Below, in pieces: positions 11,901 to 24,800 of a DNA stretch of 64,000 nucleotides. The notes under the pieces were generated by a model that worked only from the letters and a program-made list of their open reading frames with translations, did no database searches and was not told the origin of the DNA. The DNA lies in NCBI GenBank assembly GCA_008711295.1, contig VUYV01000008.1:2245928-2309927 (forward strand), in the 5' to 3' direction. The stretch comes from Anarhynchus alexandrinus. Taxonomy: Eukaryota; Chordata; Aves; Charadriiformes; Charadriidae. Numbering within the stretch: the stretch's first letter is position 1; the number at the start of each line of letters is the position of its first letter. Position numbers and translations under genes: made by a program.

Positions 11901-12465
11901 CCTTCAGGAACATAAAACAGGGAGGAGGGAGTCAAAAAGAACGATGGAACAAAACCAAATCCTCCCTCCGTCCCGGTACAACTGCAACAGAAGGTATTTC
12001 TACACAATCAAAGGGTGTTGTTCCCACCAGGGCACCCTTGCTGGGTCTATCCACCCAGAAGGATCAAGAAACACATCTCAGATCTCCAAACCACTCGTCA
12101 CTTGTACCACCTCCACATACACCCCTCATTAAACAGTCTCCCGGCCGGGCCTGAACAGCAATGGCCGCCTTCACCGGGGACGGACACCATCTTCCTGCGT
12201 GTTCCTTCATACAATGGCACAAGAGAATGAAAACAACTTTGCAGGAACATTCGCTTCCTTCTCTTCTTTTTTTTTTGTTTCATTTTATGATTATTCTCTT
12301 TTTTTTTTTTTAAATACACAATGTTTCTTCTGGAAGGAAAACTCTCCAGAACTTCACATCCTTAAGGCGTCACGAGTTTACTAGTCAGGATCCACTGGAC
12401 AGCTTATTTGACAGACTTCCTCCTTCTCTCTTCTCTCCTTTCAGAGCCGTACGGCCGGATGAGCT
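8985..12465 (-). other. EDC3: EDC3 3' UTR (predicted)
   Basis: About 3.5 kb without coding potential between the EDC3 stop and the putative polyadenylation signal. It holds T-rich tracts on the plus strand at about 12268-12312 and an A-rich tract near 11629-11646. No other gene seen. Confidence 0.55.
8999..9004 (-). terminator. EDC3: Probable EDC3 polyadenylation signal (AATAAA, minus strand)
   Basis: TTTATT on the plus strand is AATAAA for EDC3. It was the only canonical hexamer I noticed between here and the EDC3 stop, giving a 3' UTR of about 3.5 kb and leaving under 300 bp to the CLK3 polyadenylation site. Not proven. Confidence 0.6.
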
Positions 12466-12800
12466 CTAAGTGGAGTGCAGGGGGATGACAAATTTGCAGC
12501 CGAAGGGCGAGTGGTAGTTTATTCCCACTTCTTGAAAGACCTTCTGGGGAATGCCAATGTCACAGAGGTACACGCGGCCCGCCCTCTCGCCCAGGGGCAG
12601 GGGCAGGCCCAAGGCCAGCGACCACTTGGCGTCGATGCCTTGCTCCATTTCGTTTATCGGAGGGTCTATGCTGAGGACGGGTGCCCGGTTCTGGTTGGCC
12701 CAGTCCACAACGGCTTTGTACCAAGGCTGATCTCTCAAAAAGGCATTTTCATGACAATCCAGGCAGTTGATCACTAGGTCAACAGGGGTATCTGGGAGAT
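12466..12800 (-). CDS. EDC3: EDC3 terminal coding exon
   Basis: Acceptor GTTTCTTTCAG, stop TAG at 12468-12466. It encodes DLPDTPVDLVINCLDC, QNRAPVLSIDPPINEMEQGI and the C-terminal FGCKFVIPLHST. Confidence 0.97.
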
Positions 12801-15800
12801 CTGAAAGAAACACAAGACAGCGGTGAGCACTGAGGACCAACCTGCAATCACGAACTAAGGCTCAGTGCCTTCCCTCCTTCCGCTGCCAGCAGATTTGTCA
12901 TTTTTGCCACCAGCACCCTCAGTCTCACCGCATACAGTCTGGCCTTACCTGTTGCTACTGCCATCCTTCTGCAAAAGACACCGACACCGATATTTAAAAG
13001 CTCTTTAGCACTCTGGAGAACGTTCACAGACTCTCAGGTACAAAATCTCATCAAGTGGTCAGCACTGGAGTATCCCCAGATGCCGCTGCTGAGCCGGCCC
13101 ACCGGTTCAGGCGGCCCAGGGAAGCACTGATGCTCTCGCTCCATTACAAAAGGATCATTTTATATTCCGCAAGCTGAAAAAAAGGCCTATTTTTCTAGAA
13201 TGCACTGACTACTTCTGCTATGGAAAGGCAGCTTGTGTGCTGCACTGCTACCGGCCACACTGAGCTCCATCAGTCTCGCTGCAGTCACCTGCTCTGTACC
13301 ACATCTGCATTCCTCTTACCTGATGCACCAAAAAGTCCTTGGAACAAGGACTCCTCTTTTATAACAGGCAAGTAGCTCAGCAAGAGCAGCCCTCCACCCC
13401 TTGCCAAATCACAAAACATTGTGCAGTGCCCTAATTCCCAGGTTTGTTCCTCCCAAGAAGTGTACACGAACCAGGTTTGAAAGTACCGCTGGTGAAACGA
13501 CAAACAGAAGCCAAGCGCTCTCATGGAAGACGGCACATCAATTTATTTTAGGGCATGCTAAAGAGATCTAAATTTTGACAGCTGCTGGGACTAGTTCAAC
13601 AAAGCTGTCTGCTTGGTCGGAAGCAGCAGTTGGACGCTCATTTAATTGCAGTTTCGATATGCTGAACAAGGCAGGCCCTTATCCTAAGAGAACGGCTGGT
13701 CTGACTCAGATCCATACAGCAGCTCTTCCGTATTTGTTCGTACAGGAAACATCTGTACCAGCACAAGTGCTCCACTGTTGAACCTCTCCAGTTTCTGCTG
13801 TCCCGCCAGCCTCCCACCAGCCACCTTCCTATGGCGGTGCCACTAGATGGTGCCACCGGACCGGGCAGGCACCGTGGAGCTGAGCACACAGGTCTCCACA
13901 AGGCACCAGGGCGGTGGAGAGCGGATTTGCTCCGCCCTCACTCACCTCTGACGCTGGACACCTGCTGGCCTTGCGTCTTGCTGAAAAGGTTCAGCTCGTT
14001 GGTGATGGATTCCAGCATCTTGACAAAGTTGGGCAGGAAAAGGATGACGTGGACGTCATGGTTGGAGAGGTGTCGCCCGCAGCTGATCCCCTGGGCTCCC
14101 TTCACATGGGGGCCGCACAGCAGGGCTACCGTGGGCCGCTGATGCACATTCTTCGGGTTCAGCCTAAAACACAGACAAAAGGTGACTTAATAAACCCAAG
14201 AATCTCTTACCTTCTTCCCGTAAGAGAAAATAAATAAATAAATAAATAAAATCAGTAACATGCAAATTTACAGGTGTTTTGCAAATCTTCCGTTGCCTTC
14301 GACAAGGAACCCACATCCTTTTCTAGCCCTGCCACTAGAGAGCTGCTCTGCTTGCAGGTTCCCTTCAAGACTTCCTTGCACCCGCAGCAGAGGCTCCCAG
14401 TCTACCCTGGTTCATCATGAAGCCAACCTATACTTTCAAAGCAGAGGGGGGGACATTTTTGCTGCTCATATACCAAGCTTGAATACAGTGCAATTTCCTT
14501 TTTAGGAAACTTTTTTTTTCTCCGCCCCTCTGATTTTAGAAGAAAGCTAACTATAGAACCTTAAAAATATGGGGTGAGTTACCCCGTCAGCAAAGCCGCA
14601 GTTAAAAAAAAAAGAAGAAAAATAATTTCTACTCCCTAAGCCTCATGAACTGTAAAATAAAAGTTGATTTATTTAAAGGGCCTGTAAGCCATCAAGGGTG
14701 GCTTACAGTAGGATTTTCAGCGGATAGGGTCAGTGCTGCCTGGTACGTCATCGCTTACTGCTCTCAATCAAACAATTAGGTCCTGGACTGCAGGTAAGTA
14801 CTACTGCATAAACAGATGGAGACTGTTAGGGCTTACCTTCCATTTCAACAGCAAATCATTTGGAGCACCTATCAACAACAGAAATATACACGTGTAATTG
14901 TCTGCCCGCATCAACAGCCATGGCAAGTGCAGGCACAGAGCGGACCGTTTCAAAAAAGTCAGCACATCTATTCAGGCAAAGAGCAGTAAGCACACTCCAA
15001 ACCTGCTATCAAATTGGGCCGTCCAAAAGAGCAGGATATTCTCAGTTTCAGTGTAGATACCTGAAAGCTCATTGTGAAAAGCTAAGCAGCACTTTGTTTT
15101 CATGAGTTGACTTTTGCTTTTATTGATGTCATTAAACTGTAATGTGGAAAAAAAACAACAAAGGAAAGAAAGGTTGGCTTATTTGTAAAAAGGAGTCGCT
15201 CGCCAGAGATTCTGCAATGGTTTAATCTGCCTCGGGTTACACCTGTGCAAAGCTCAATTCCCTAAAAAAAAAAAAAAATCCCAGTAAGCAGAGAGAAAAA
15301 TCTCAGCTCTGTCTGCTTTGTCTTTGACTCAAGAGATACTTCTGCTTCTGGGACACAGGAGCCAAAAAGGAGCCCTCAGTAAGTCATTCATCCCAGACGG
15401 TGTGTTCAGCCAGCCCTTTTCTAGAGACGCTAGAGAGGAAAAAGAAAAAGCAGTACAAACACGGAAAGCTACTGTAAGGCTTCCCCCAACTTCAAAAGCC
15501 TGAGCCTCACACTTGTTTTCGTGATTATTTGGAAAGAGGCTGATACACGAGCTACAACACAGGTCTGCACAGAGTTAGGATGAGTTTTTTTTTTTTTCTT
15601 TTAGAGGCAAGGAAGGCAGAGAGGTGACATCTGCCTCCAGCTGCGGGACCACTGGGGGACTAGTGCAAGCGGCAGCAGGCAGCCACATTACATTTACCTC
15701 AAAAGTAACCTCTCAGCCTCTTTTACCTCAACCCCACTTGGCAGAACAAGATAAGCCGAGCTCTGCTGAGAGGGGAAAACCCACAGCAGAGTGAAAGGGA

Positions 15801-18800
15801 ATGGCTTTACCTGTTGGGTCCCCCAAGGAGGCTCAGGGCCATCTGACTGGCGCACACTCCTGTCATCTCCAGCCTCCGCTCCAGAGTCAGCCCGTGCTTC
15901 TCAGCAACCGAGAGCAGCTTTTTGTGAAGCTCGTAAGACACGCTTGGAACGACCAGCCCGGAGTCTAGGGTTCAAAGAGAGCAGAGGGAAGAAGACAGAA
16001 ACGGGTATAATCAGAGATGTTTTCAGAGTGCTGCAGTCTGGTAAAGTTTTATACAACAGCACTTAGAAATGATGACAGTGAAAAGGCTTATTAGCTGTTA
16101 CCAAGGGTCTAATTAACCCAGTAATTCAAGTTCCTTCCAAGACCATCAAATGAATCCAAACTAGTATATCAGCATCGTCTTTCTCTGTCTGAGTGGTACT
16201 GACAGCTAAACACAACTCCTGGGCTTGAAATAATACACATTTCCACGAAAATCCACCAGGCGGCTGGCAATTTTAGGGACACACAGACAGAGAAGGCCTT
16301 TTTGACTTACAGATTGAGTATTAAGTTCTTTCTTAGAGGCGTCCAGTGCTTTAACCCACACACCCATGCCTAAACACATACAGTGTTCCTGATCGCTGTG
16401 AAAGTCAAAAGAGAAGCTGTGAACCGGATTTCCCACCACAAAAAGCTTAGAAGCATTATGCTTCCTGACATCAGTAGTGACCAGCCCCAAACTTCCAGTC
16501 CCCTAACCCACATATCACAGCAAAACAAGACGTCCCACATTTACGAGGTAGGTGTCCCCACCACCTGAGCTGTGGCGTGCCAGAAGGGCTGGCTTCAGAC
16601 ACAAAAGCTGAATCCCGACACACTGAGGCAGCAGGGGAGCGACGGGGCTGAAAGAATGAAGTCTGTAGAAAAATACTTCACAGACGTTTTTTTGACAGCC
16701 TGGTCTGCGAGCCAGGAAATGCTCCAGCATGTGGATCAAGGGAAAACAAACAAGAGAGGTTTTGTTAAGCGCTGAGAACAGCGCCGGCAGTAGGAAGCAA
16801 TACAATCCTTCCCTCTCGCTTCTACAGCAAACTTGCCTGGAATCAGCAGGTAAGAAAAACACACAAACCTGAATAACTGTTTTGGCCAATTCTTTATACT
16901 TTCCTTCTCCAAGCAGGCCAAGCTGGCACTGACTTCACAGAACTAAACCCTGCAGAAACATCTGCAAACTCTCCTGGAAATAAATACAGAGGATTCCTTG
17001 CCACCAAAAGGCAGCTCGCTCTGAAGGGAACCACAGCAATTTTTTTGATGGCATGTTGAATAGTGGAGGACAAGGAAACTGAAAATAATTACTTATGGTA
17101 AAGAGAGAAGTGCAAAATGGAAGTGACAGGCGAGAAAACTGCTGCAGCAGCCAGACAGATATCCCTGAATATATTCAGCCTTTTTATTCTAACTTTTCTC
17201 CAAAATAATTCTGATATCCAAGCCCTCCCGCTCTGTGTTTGAGGATTTGCACCTATGTGGGATCAGAAACACGTGCTATTCTTCCCTTGAAACATCCTCC
17301 CGCAAGGCCTGGATGTCCTGAACTGTCTCCCAGCTAAGCAGCAGCACAGGTCAATTCCCTCCCCATATGGGACGGCCAGATAGCTGGAGCACAGCTGCCA
17401 GCAAGAAAAGCTCTCAGCTCCTTCTGATCACATCATTTATAAGCACTGCTCCGAGCTAAACAAGCAATCCCAGCAGAGTCCGGCTACGCAAGGGCTCTGT
17501 GCTTTTACTGTTAGTTAGTTACTACTCTGAGGTGCACGGGAGTCAGGGACAATGGGTCAAAAAGGTCCAGGACTCAGACCGATGCCTGCTACAGCTCAGG
17601 CACAACGCCAAACATCAGGCCAACGCGTGAACTCGGCCCTTCCATCAGCACACTCTGCTTCTGCAGCATTCAATGGCCAGCAGCTGAACTTGGGGCGCCA
17701 GCAGCCACTCGGGTGCTGATCGCAGCCCAGCGCTGAGGAGGACGGCAGGGCTCGGATCGTCTGCACTAATGGGGAAGAGTCATGGGAACGTGACACAGCC
17801 CAGTGAAAATGCTGTGCAGCGATACAAGCTCAAAGGGGAACAGCCACAGCATACACATCCGCTCACAGAGGAAACCTAACAGTTACTCGTGGGCTCAGGC
17901 TCTTTTGCAGACAAAAAACATAACGAGAACCAGTTGTAACAAGCAAGTGCAATATTCAAATGAGAAAAGAAGCATGTATTTTAATTGTGAGGAATTATTT
18001 GTACTGCCATATTTCCCCAGGGTGCCCCAGTCACAAACCACTGAGTCAAGTTACGGCGGAAATGGCAGGTTTTGTACATCTTGAGGTTTTCAGAGTCAAA
18101 TCGGAGGTATTCCTGCAAGGTAACAGTAAAATGGTGCGGAGTAGATCCTGCTAAACCCTTCTAGCCTTCACTTCTGAACTCACCGGCTAGCGCTTTGCAG
18201 ATACAGAGGGCCCAAACGCGTTCAAACACTTGACCTTGCATGCTAACCGCCGATTAAGCTACCTCCGCTAATAGTCCTTCATTACATGCAGCACACATGC
18301 AAGCATGCACATTATCAAAGTTATTTCAGACTCCTGATAGCAGCCGCTGAACAGTTGGAGTCATAAGCCACTAATAATCCTAAGCCCGTCGCACTAGTCA
18401 CGCACCTGCCTGGTGTTCACACACCCTTCTTGGCCTCCGGAGTCACGCAAGGCTCGGCTCTGCCTCTTCCCCATTCATATTTTTTTTTGCTATTTCATCA
18501 GGTCGCGTTTTGCAAGCTTAAGGGAGGACTCGGAATGAGTGACCTGAGGTCAGGATCTCTCCAAACGGTTTGACGGGACACGTCCTCTGCTAACCTGAAA
18601 CAAGTGGGTTCCCAAACTGTACTTTTGCTCCTGAGCCACGGGGCCACAAATTCCCTGCTTAAATTTTGCAATTTAAGCAAACTAGAAGGGTGGAACAGTT
18701 GATCTATACTCTGTATATACTCAATTTAGCATGACTGCTGCCGATGTGCTCTCTGTAACCGTTTACATCTTTCCCTCAATTCCTTCTCCCAGACCATGAG

Positions 18801-21800
18801 CGTGGTCATGAGATGGTAAACCCACATTTACCATCAGCTCGATGCAACTCAGTGCCCAGTGGGTTAACGCGAAGGGGGTTACTGGGAGGCAGCAGAGGCA
18901 TGAGATGAACTTGCATTTAGCACGCCAGTGCTACACTTTGTCCTAATTGCTCCCTCTCAAGAGCAGGCTCAAATGCCAAGAGAACTTCCCTTCTTCGCAC
19001 TCACGCAAGGTCCAACCAGTCAGACTGGCTTATCAAACCCAGGCTGAGGGAGTTAAATAAACTCTGGCAGAAAGCAATCAAGGAGGCGACCGTGTAAACC
19101 CACAAACAATAACACTACTGCAACAAAACTGAACTCCTGCCAACTTTAATTATGTTTGGGTTGGACAGTGCATCTTTATTGTTTGGTAATGAAGGTAATA
19201 AAATAAATTAGCTCAGGCCTTTTAATATTAAATAAATGTATTTTACAGCTGCCTGGACAAAAAAAAAGGCAGATAAAGACTAAACAGTTTTGTGACACAC
19301 AGAGTATTGCTGAAGCCTGATTAAACACGAAGTATTCTCCATTTATGAGGCACACACTGTCCCAAGCACTACAACTGCAAACGAGTTATCTCCTCAAGCT
19401 TCACTATGCAATGTTACACGCATACTGGCTGGATTAAAACACCCTATGCCGGCAGAAGGACTGAGCAAACTCTCCAGAATTCTGTTAATGAAATAGGAGT
19501 TTTTCCCCCAAACAAGCCCAGAGCAACTTTGCTGTCAGAAGTCCAAATGCCTCCCATGCTTGCAGTTAAAGGAAAAAGAAAAAAAAAAAAAAGAAAAGAA
19601 AAAGAGAGGGCTGCTGCTAGAGTAGCTCAGTGTGCAAGCTCCTCCTTTTCTCTTGACTATTTCAGCAGCTCTCTAGCTGCTGACATACATACAGGCAAGC
19701 TGCAGGAATGGATGAGATGGAACTAGGCTTAGGATCTCCTGAAGGATGGATGTAAAGCCATTAACTCTTTCCTTTAGCAACAAATAACTCCAGTTTCCAG
19801 AGCCGTACAGCTCACGGTCTAAGATGCAGTTACGTGAAATGGGTATAACTCTCATCCACTTTAGGCAGATGGGACATTCATTACTTGCTGTCTTTGATGG
19901 TGGTAAAGCCAGAGCCACCTGCCTGCAGACTCAGCAAAACACAAGTTACTCGCCCCACAAACATGAATTATTTTCTCCACAACCTTAAGGGCTAGATTTT
20001 TTTTTTTTAACCATCATTATTTTTAATTAAGACAAATTCTGTGGGAGTTTTGGCTGACGTTCCAATGTTAGCCTCTCCCAGCATTAGTGCACAGTTCACT
20101 ATGGCTGAGCAAAACACTGTCTGAGGGACAAAGAGACTTTGCCCCATGAACACTTTCTTTTCTCCTGCGGTTGGATACAGCGAACTTAATTTGCACTCGA
20201 CTCAAAGATCCCAAGAACGCTTCACACATTCAACATACACAATCGCTGTAAGGCAGTCATCCATAGACTGAAGAGCTAGAAGCTAGAGAGTAGAAAAGTC
20301 AGTCAAGGACATGGCACACACAAAAAAAAAAGCCATACTGTCAGCATCATCCTCGCAGAGCAGACTCAGCCTTAGTTTTGTAGTCCCACCATGGCACATA
20401 AGCTCTGCCTGCTGCATTGATTTACTTCTAAGCACACATTTTTCTTTTACTATCCCCTTACCACGGGGCAAAAAGGTTCCTTGAAGGACAGGCTTGAAGT
20501 CTAGTTAGGGGAAACACAGAGAAATATCGACACTTAGTCTGATTTTTTTGAGCACAGTCCTGCTTTCACTTGGCAAGTGGCTATCTCAAACTTTGATAGC
20601 AGCTAAGTTTGAAAAATCCCACTTATTTTCCCAGAAAAGACACTGGGATGGAAACTACACTAACAGCATTAACAAGAAAAGAACCTGCTTTGGACAAAGC
20701 CTTAATGGTACATCAGGGAAAAGAAATACATACCTTACCTAGGTGGCATACAGCTCCCCTCTTTACTCACCTCAGTGTGCTCATCAAGACACTTTCTTAG
20801 CAGAAACAAAGTTAAGAGGAAAGGGGAAATGAACTGCAAAAAAAGAGAGCGATTTGGAGAGTCTGGAATGCTTGAGATTACATTATACAGAGTCACTGAT
20901 GATGAACCGAGATACTCCATCCTACCGCAAATAACTCTGAGCTCCAACATATCTGCAGAACACTGGATTTGCAGCTACCGCTAGAAGACCTGATCCCAAA
21001 AACACTGTGCTGTTCAAACACAGATCGTTTCAATGCTGATAGCCAATAGAAGGAACAGAGACAGACCTATGCCAACACACATTTCAATTCTCCAGCTGGA
21101 CAGCTTTGGAAGTAGAAAAAGACAGCTCACACCTCATAAAAAGGATCAGCCTTTCCAGGAAGGCAGATTTCTGTTAAACAGTTGTACTTCCCCTTTTAAG
21201 CGTCATGTAATGGTACATAGAGAGATACATCAATAGCAGCCAGCCCCAAAAGAGTAAAGACTAATTATATATTTGGGGGAGACTCATATGCGGAACCCCA
21301 GGGATGGACTCAGCTCAGTTATGATCAAAGACCTGGTAAATCTTATTAGCTTCACATTTTTGTGTTCAGAACAGATCCTCTTCCTTCATTCCCTGCTTAC
21401 TTCTAAAACACATGCTAGAACACCTACAGCACAGCCTACCTCCATAAAATTAGCTCTCAGAAAAGCATCTTGGTGGACTGAAGTGTTTATCAAGCTTTGC
21501 TTACATCCTACATGGATTCGCTTATTTTAGTCAGCAATAAAAACACGGACGGGAAGCCCTGTAGATTAGTCTTTTGGAGAATTGGCATCAGCAGTTTGCT
21601 GGTTTTGCTGCTGCACAATCCTGGTTATTTCCTAGCTCCATGGAAACATGGCATAAAAGAGCATGCAAGGATTCACAGATTTCTTCACAGTGACAAGAGC
21701 TGGATATTAGCTCACTGTCAATCACCCACATCCCTTTGTTTGTGCTATTACAGCAGACAGAATAATTATTCTATCAGCCAGAACTCTTTTAAGACAATCG

Positions 21801-24800
21801 TCTTCAAGATTGGCCTAGGGGAAAAAATTATGAAGCAGTTATTTTCTCCTATAACTAGGAAATGCTTTTTGCAAGTAGAGCTCCCCTTAGGAGTCCACAG
21901 ACAACTCTGTGGGGAGAATTCAGAAGCAGAAAGAGAACTCCTGCCACAGACATATCCAAAATCATGGCTTTCGGGGCAATTGGCACTCTCATTTAATTTC
22001 AGCAGCTGCTGCTCTTTGAGCCTCTAAGAAAGGCAGGCTGCCTACAGCTTAGCATCCCCCTTCCAGTTGCTAAACAAAAGAAATCAGGATATTTATCAAG
22101 TGACAGTCCATCATTACTCCAAGCACACTGAATATCTTTCTGTCCCTCGGAGGGCTGACTCGCTACAAAAAGCGCAAGACTGAATGCCAGAAACAGCAGG
22201 CGAGTTACAACTGTTTACAAGAGCTTTTGCTCGATAGCCATTAGCATTTCCCAAGCAAAAGTAAACTTCCTCAGCAGACACAAAAGAAGTCACCCTCTGT
22301 GGGAAAAACATCTAGAGAGACATCTAGGGAGACTTTTATCATCATTCACAGGACTGTGAATGTGCCCGGCTCAGCACAGGCGACGGGGAACTGTAGTTGT
22401 CAATCCCCTGCCCGTTGTGCGACACGACAGCTTTTCTTCCAAACAAATCCAGAATTCCATACGGGAGACTAATCACCCAACAGTAGCTAATGAGGCTAGC
22501 CAGACCCTGCAACTACAGAGGGGAGTCGCTTACCACCCTCCCTGTGCAGGCTTGCCAAGAACAAAACAAGAAAACAGCAGTCCTTTCACTGGGCTGCTCC
22601 CTTCAGCACGCTGCAAACAGGGAGCCAAGAGTTTCCATAGTAAAGGATGATGGAGTTTAGCAAAACGTGATTTCATTTTTAACCCCCTCAATTTACTGAT
22701 GCTTGCTGCTTATTGCATGTCAGAGTTTTCCTCCCAGGAACTGTCGTGCTAAAATACTGTATTAGCCATACTTCTCAAATTGGCAGCTAACAGTAGGTTA
22801 GCTTTTGTTTCAGATTAGACACACGTAGAGGCCCTGTCTCCTTTCAAACAAGCCAGCTGGAAGATGAATTGACAAGTAGCAAATTTTTTAAGAATTAATA
22901 GTAAACCACACAGAAAAACAAAGAGGTGCATATTCAAACAGCACACAGGCAATTGGTGGAGCTTCTTGCCACAGGACGCTGTAGAGATATTGAAAGCTTG
23001 CACAGATTTAAAAAGTAATAGGTTAAATTAAGCAGAAGGAAAAAAGAGCCTCATCAAAAGCTATTAATACTGAAGTATCACTTCTGCTTCAGGAAGTCTT
23101 AAAATTGTGAAAGACAAAGCACTCGGGAAAGTCTCACTGTGCGTTTACTCTGTTCTTTCACTTTTCCTTAAGTATCCTTGGAAACACAATGGTGAGCTGG
23201 ACACGTTCTGGTATCACCCAGTACGTTTTTATCTCATTCGAGAGCAGAATAGATCAATAGGAAGATGGATGACACAAATAGAAACCTATGATATCATTGT
23301 ATAGCAGAACCGTTAAAAGAAACGCTTTTTTTTAAAATTGAAAAGCAGCAAATCATTGCAAATTAATCAGCTTCCTTCTTGTGAAGAGTTTCACACCCCA
23401 GATGGAGTTTCTGGGCAGAGAAAGAATGACAGATCACAGCCCTGATCACCCTCCTGCTCAATGGCCAGACCACCAGGATATCAGCTATTTAGGGTCTCTC
23501 TACAAAAAGATCTGAAGTTTAATTTTATTCAGATGCGGAAAAGAAATGTTCCTGGAATGCCAAAGTTCCTACATTTTGCAAGTGCTAGAAAGCCTGCGAA
23601 CCAAACCACAACTGGGCTAAGGTTACAGGGAATTTGCACCCACGTATGGCATTAAGGACATACACTACACTTTCTAGCATGTGTATGTATAGAAAGAAAA
23701 CAATTTCTTATAGCAAAATCCATCAGCATACAGAACTGGCTCCTGGTGAAAGCACCATTACCTTGTGCTTGGCCAAAAATAAATAAAAATACTACTGAAC
23801 CATGAAATGAAACCAATTCTACCCGTCCCCAGAGCCATGGACTAAGAGCTGAATAATCATTCTCTGCATTTAGATTTTAGGAACGCTGCCTCCCTGGAGC
23901 CAGGCAGCTCATTGATCCACCCTGTTACCTTCACCTCCATCCAAGAAGCTACTTAGCAGCAGCAAGGACGAGAAATCAGACTTGCAGGAGAACATCTGCA
24001 CAGCAGCTGGCACCTGCATGCTGAGCTAGTTTCCCCTCGTGATACACTTGATGAATACTTTGCTTCAAACATCTGCCTAAAATTTTTTCTTTCCTTTTAT
24101 AATTAAGGCTAAAGTAAAGCAAAGGAGAGAAAGATATTCTTTACACACACACGTGAATGTGTTTGTCCAGCTTTCTGGGGCTCGATCTTTCACACAGCAG
24201 CAATGGACAGTAAGCTGCAGGGGGAGTGCCCCACATAAAAAGCCTTTTGTACGATGAATGTTTGGAATTAAGGATGGGAAGAGCCAGAATGGTGTTTGGT
24301 TTTTTTTTTTTTACACCAAGGACATTTAAAGTTCCGCAAAACCATGCAGAAATATATAACTACCACCCAAGGAGTATGAGAAACACATGAAGTCTCCTGC
24401 CTTTTACCAAGAAAGCACAAATTACGACATGCTACTGTGTACCACAATCCCAAGAGCACCCCTCCATCTCAAGAGCGCCAGCAATCAAGTCCGCACAGGT
24501 GTGTCGTGCTACTCAAATCAAAGCAAGGATTCAAACGGCTCCTATTCCGTTTCCGTTCTTGTTATCCAACTATCAGTTTTGCTAACTACTGCAAAAACAC
24601 TTACCTTGTTGCCCTATCTGAGTATTTTTCATCTTGGAAATATTACAAATAAAGGTTGTATGTAGCTACAAGGCAGAGATCCAATCTCACATAAAAGAAT
24701 GCCCTTGCTTGTACCACACTAAGCTGACAGACACCCCTTGGGGAAAACTATCCACCACATGTGCCCTGGGAAAGCAGCAGAGTTTGCATCCTTAGCAGTA

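Noticed and set aside
24304..24314. T runs such as this one as terminators
   Set aside because: Vertebrate RNA polymerase II genes do not end at T runs; these are simple tracts in introns.
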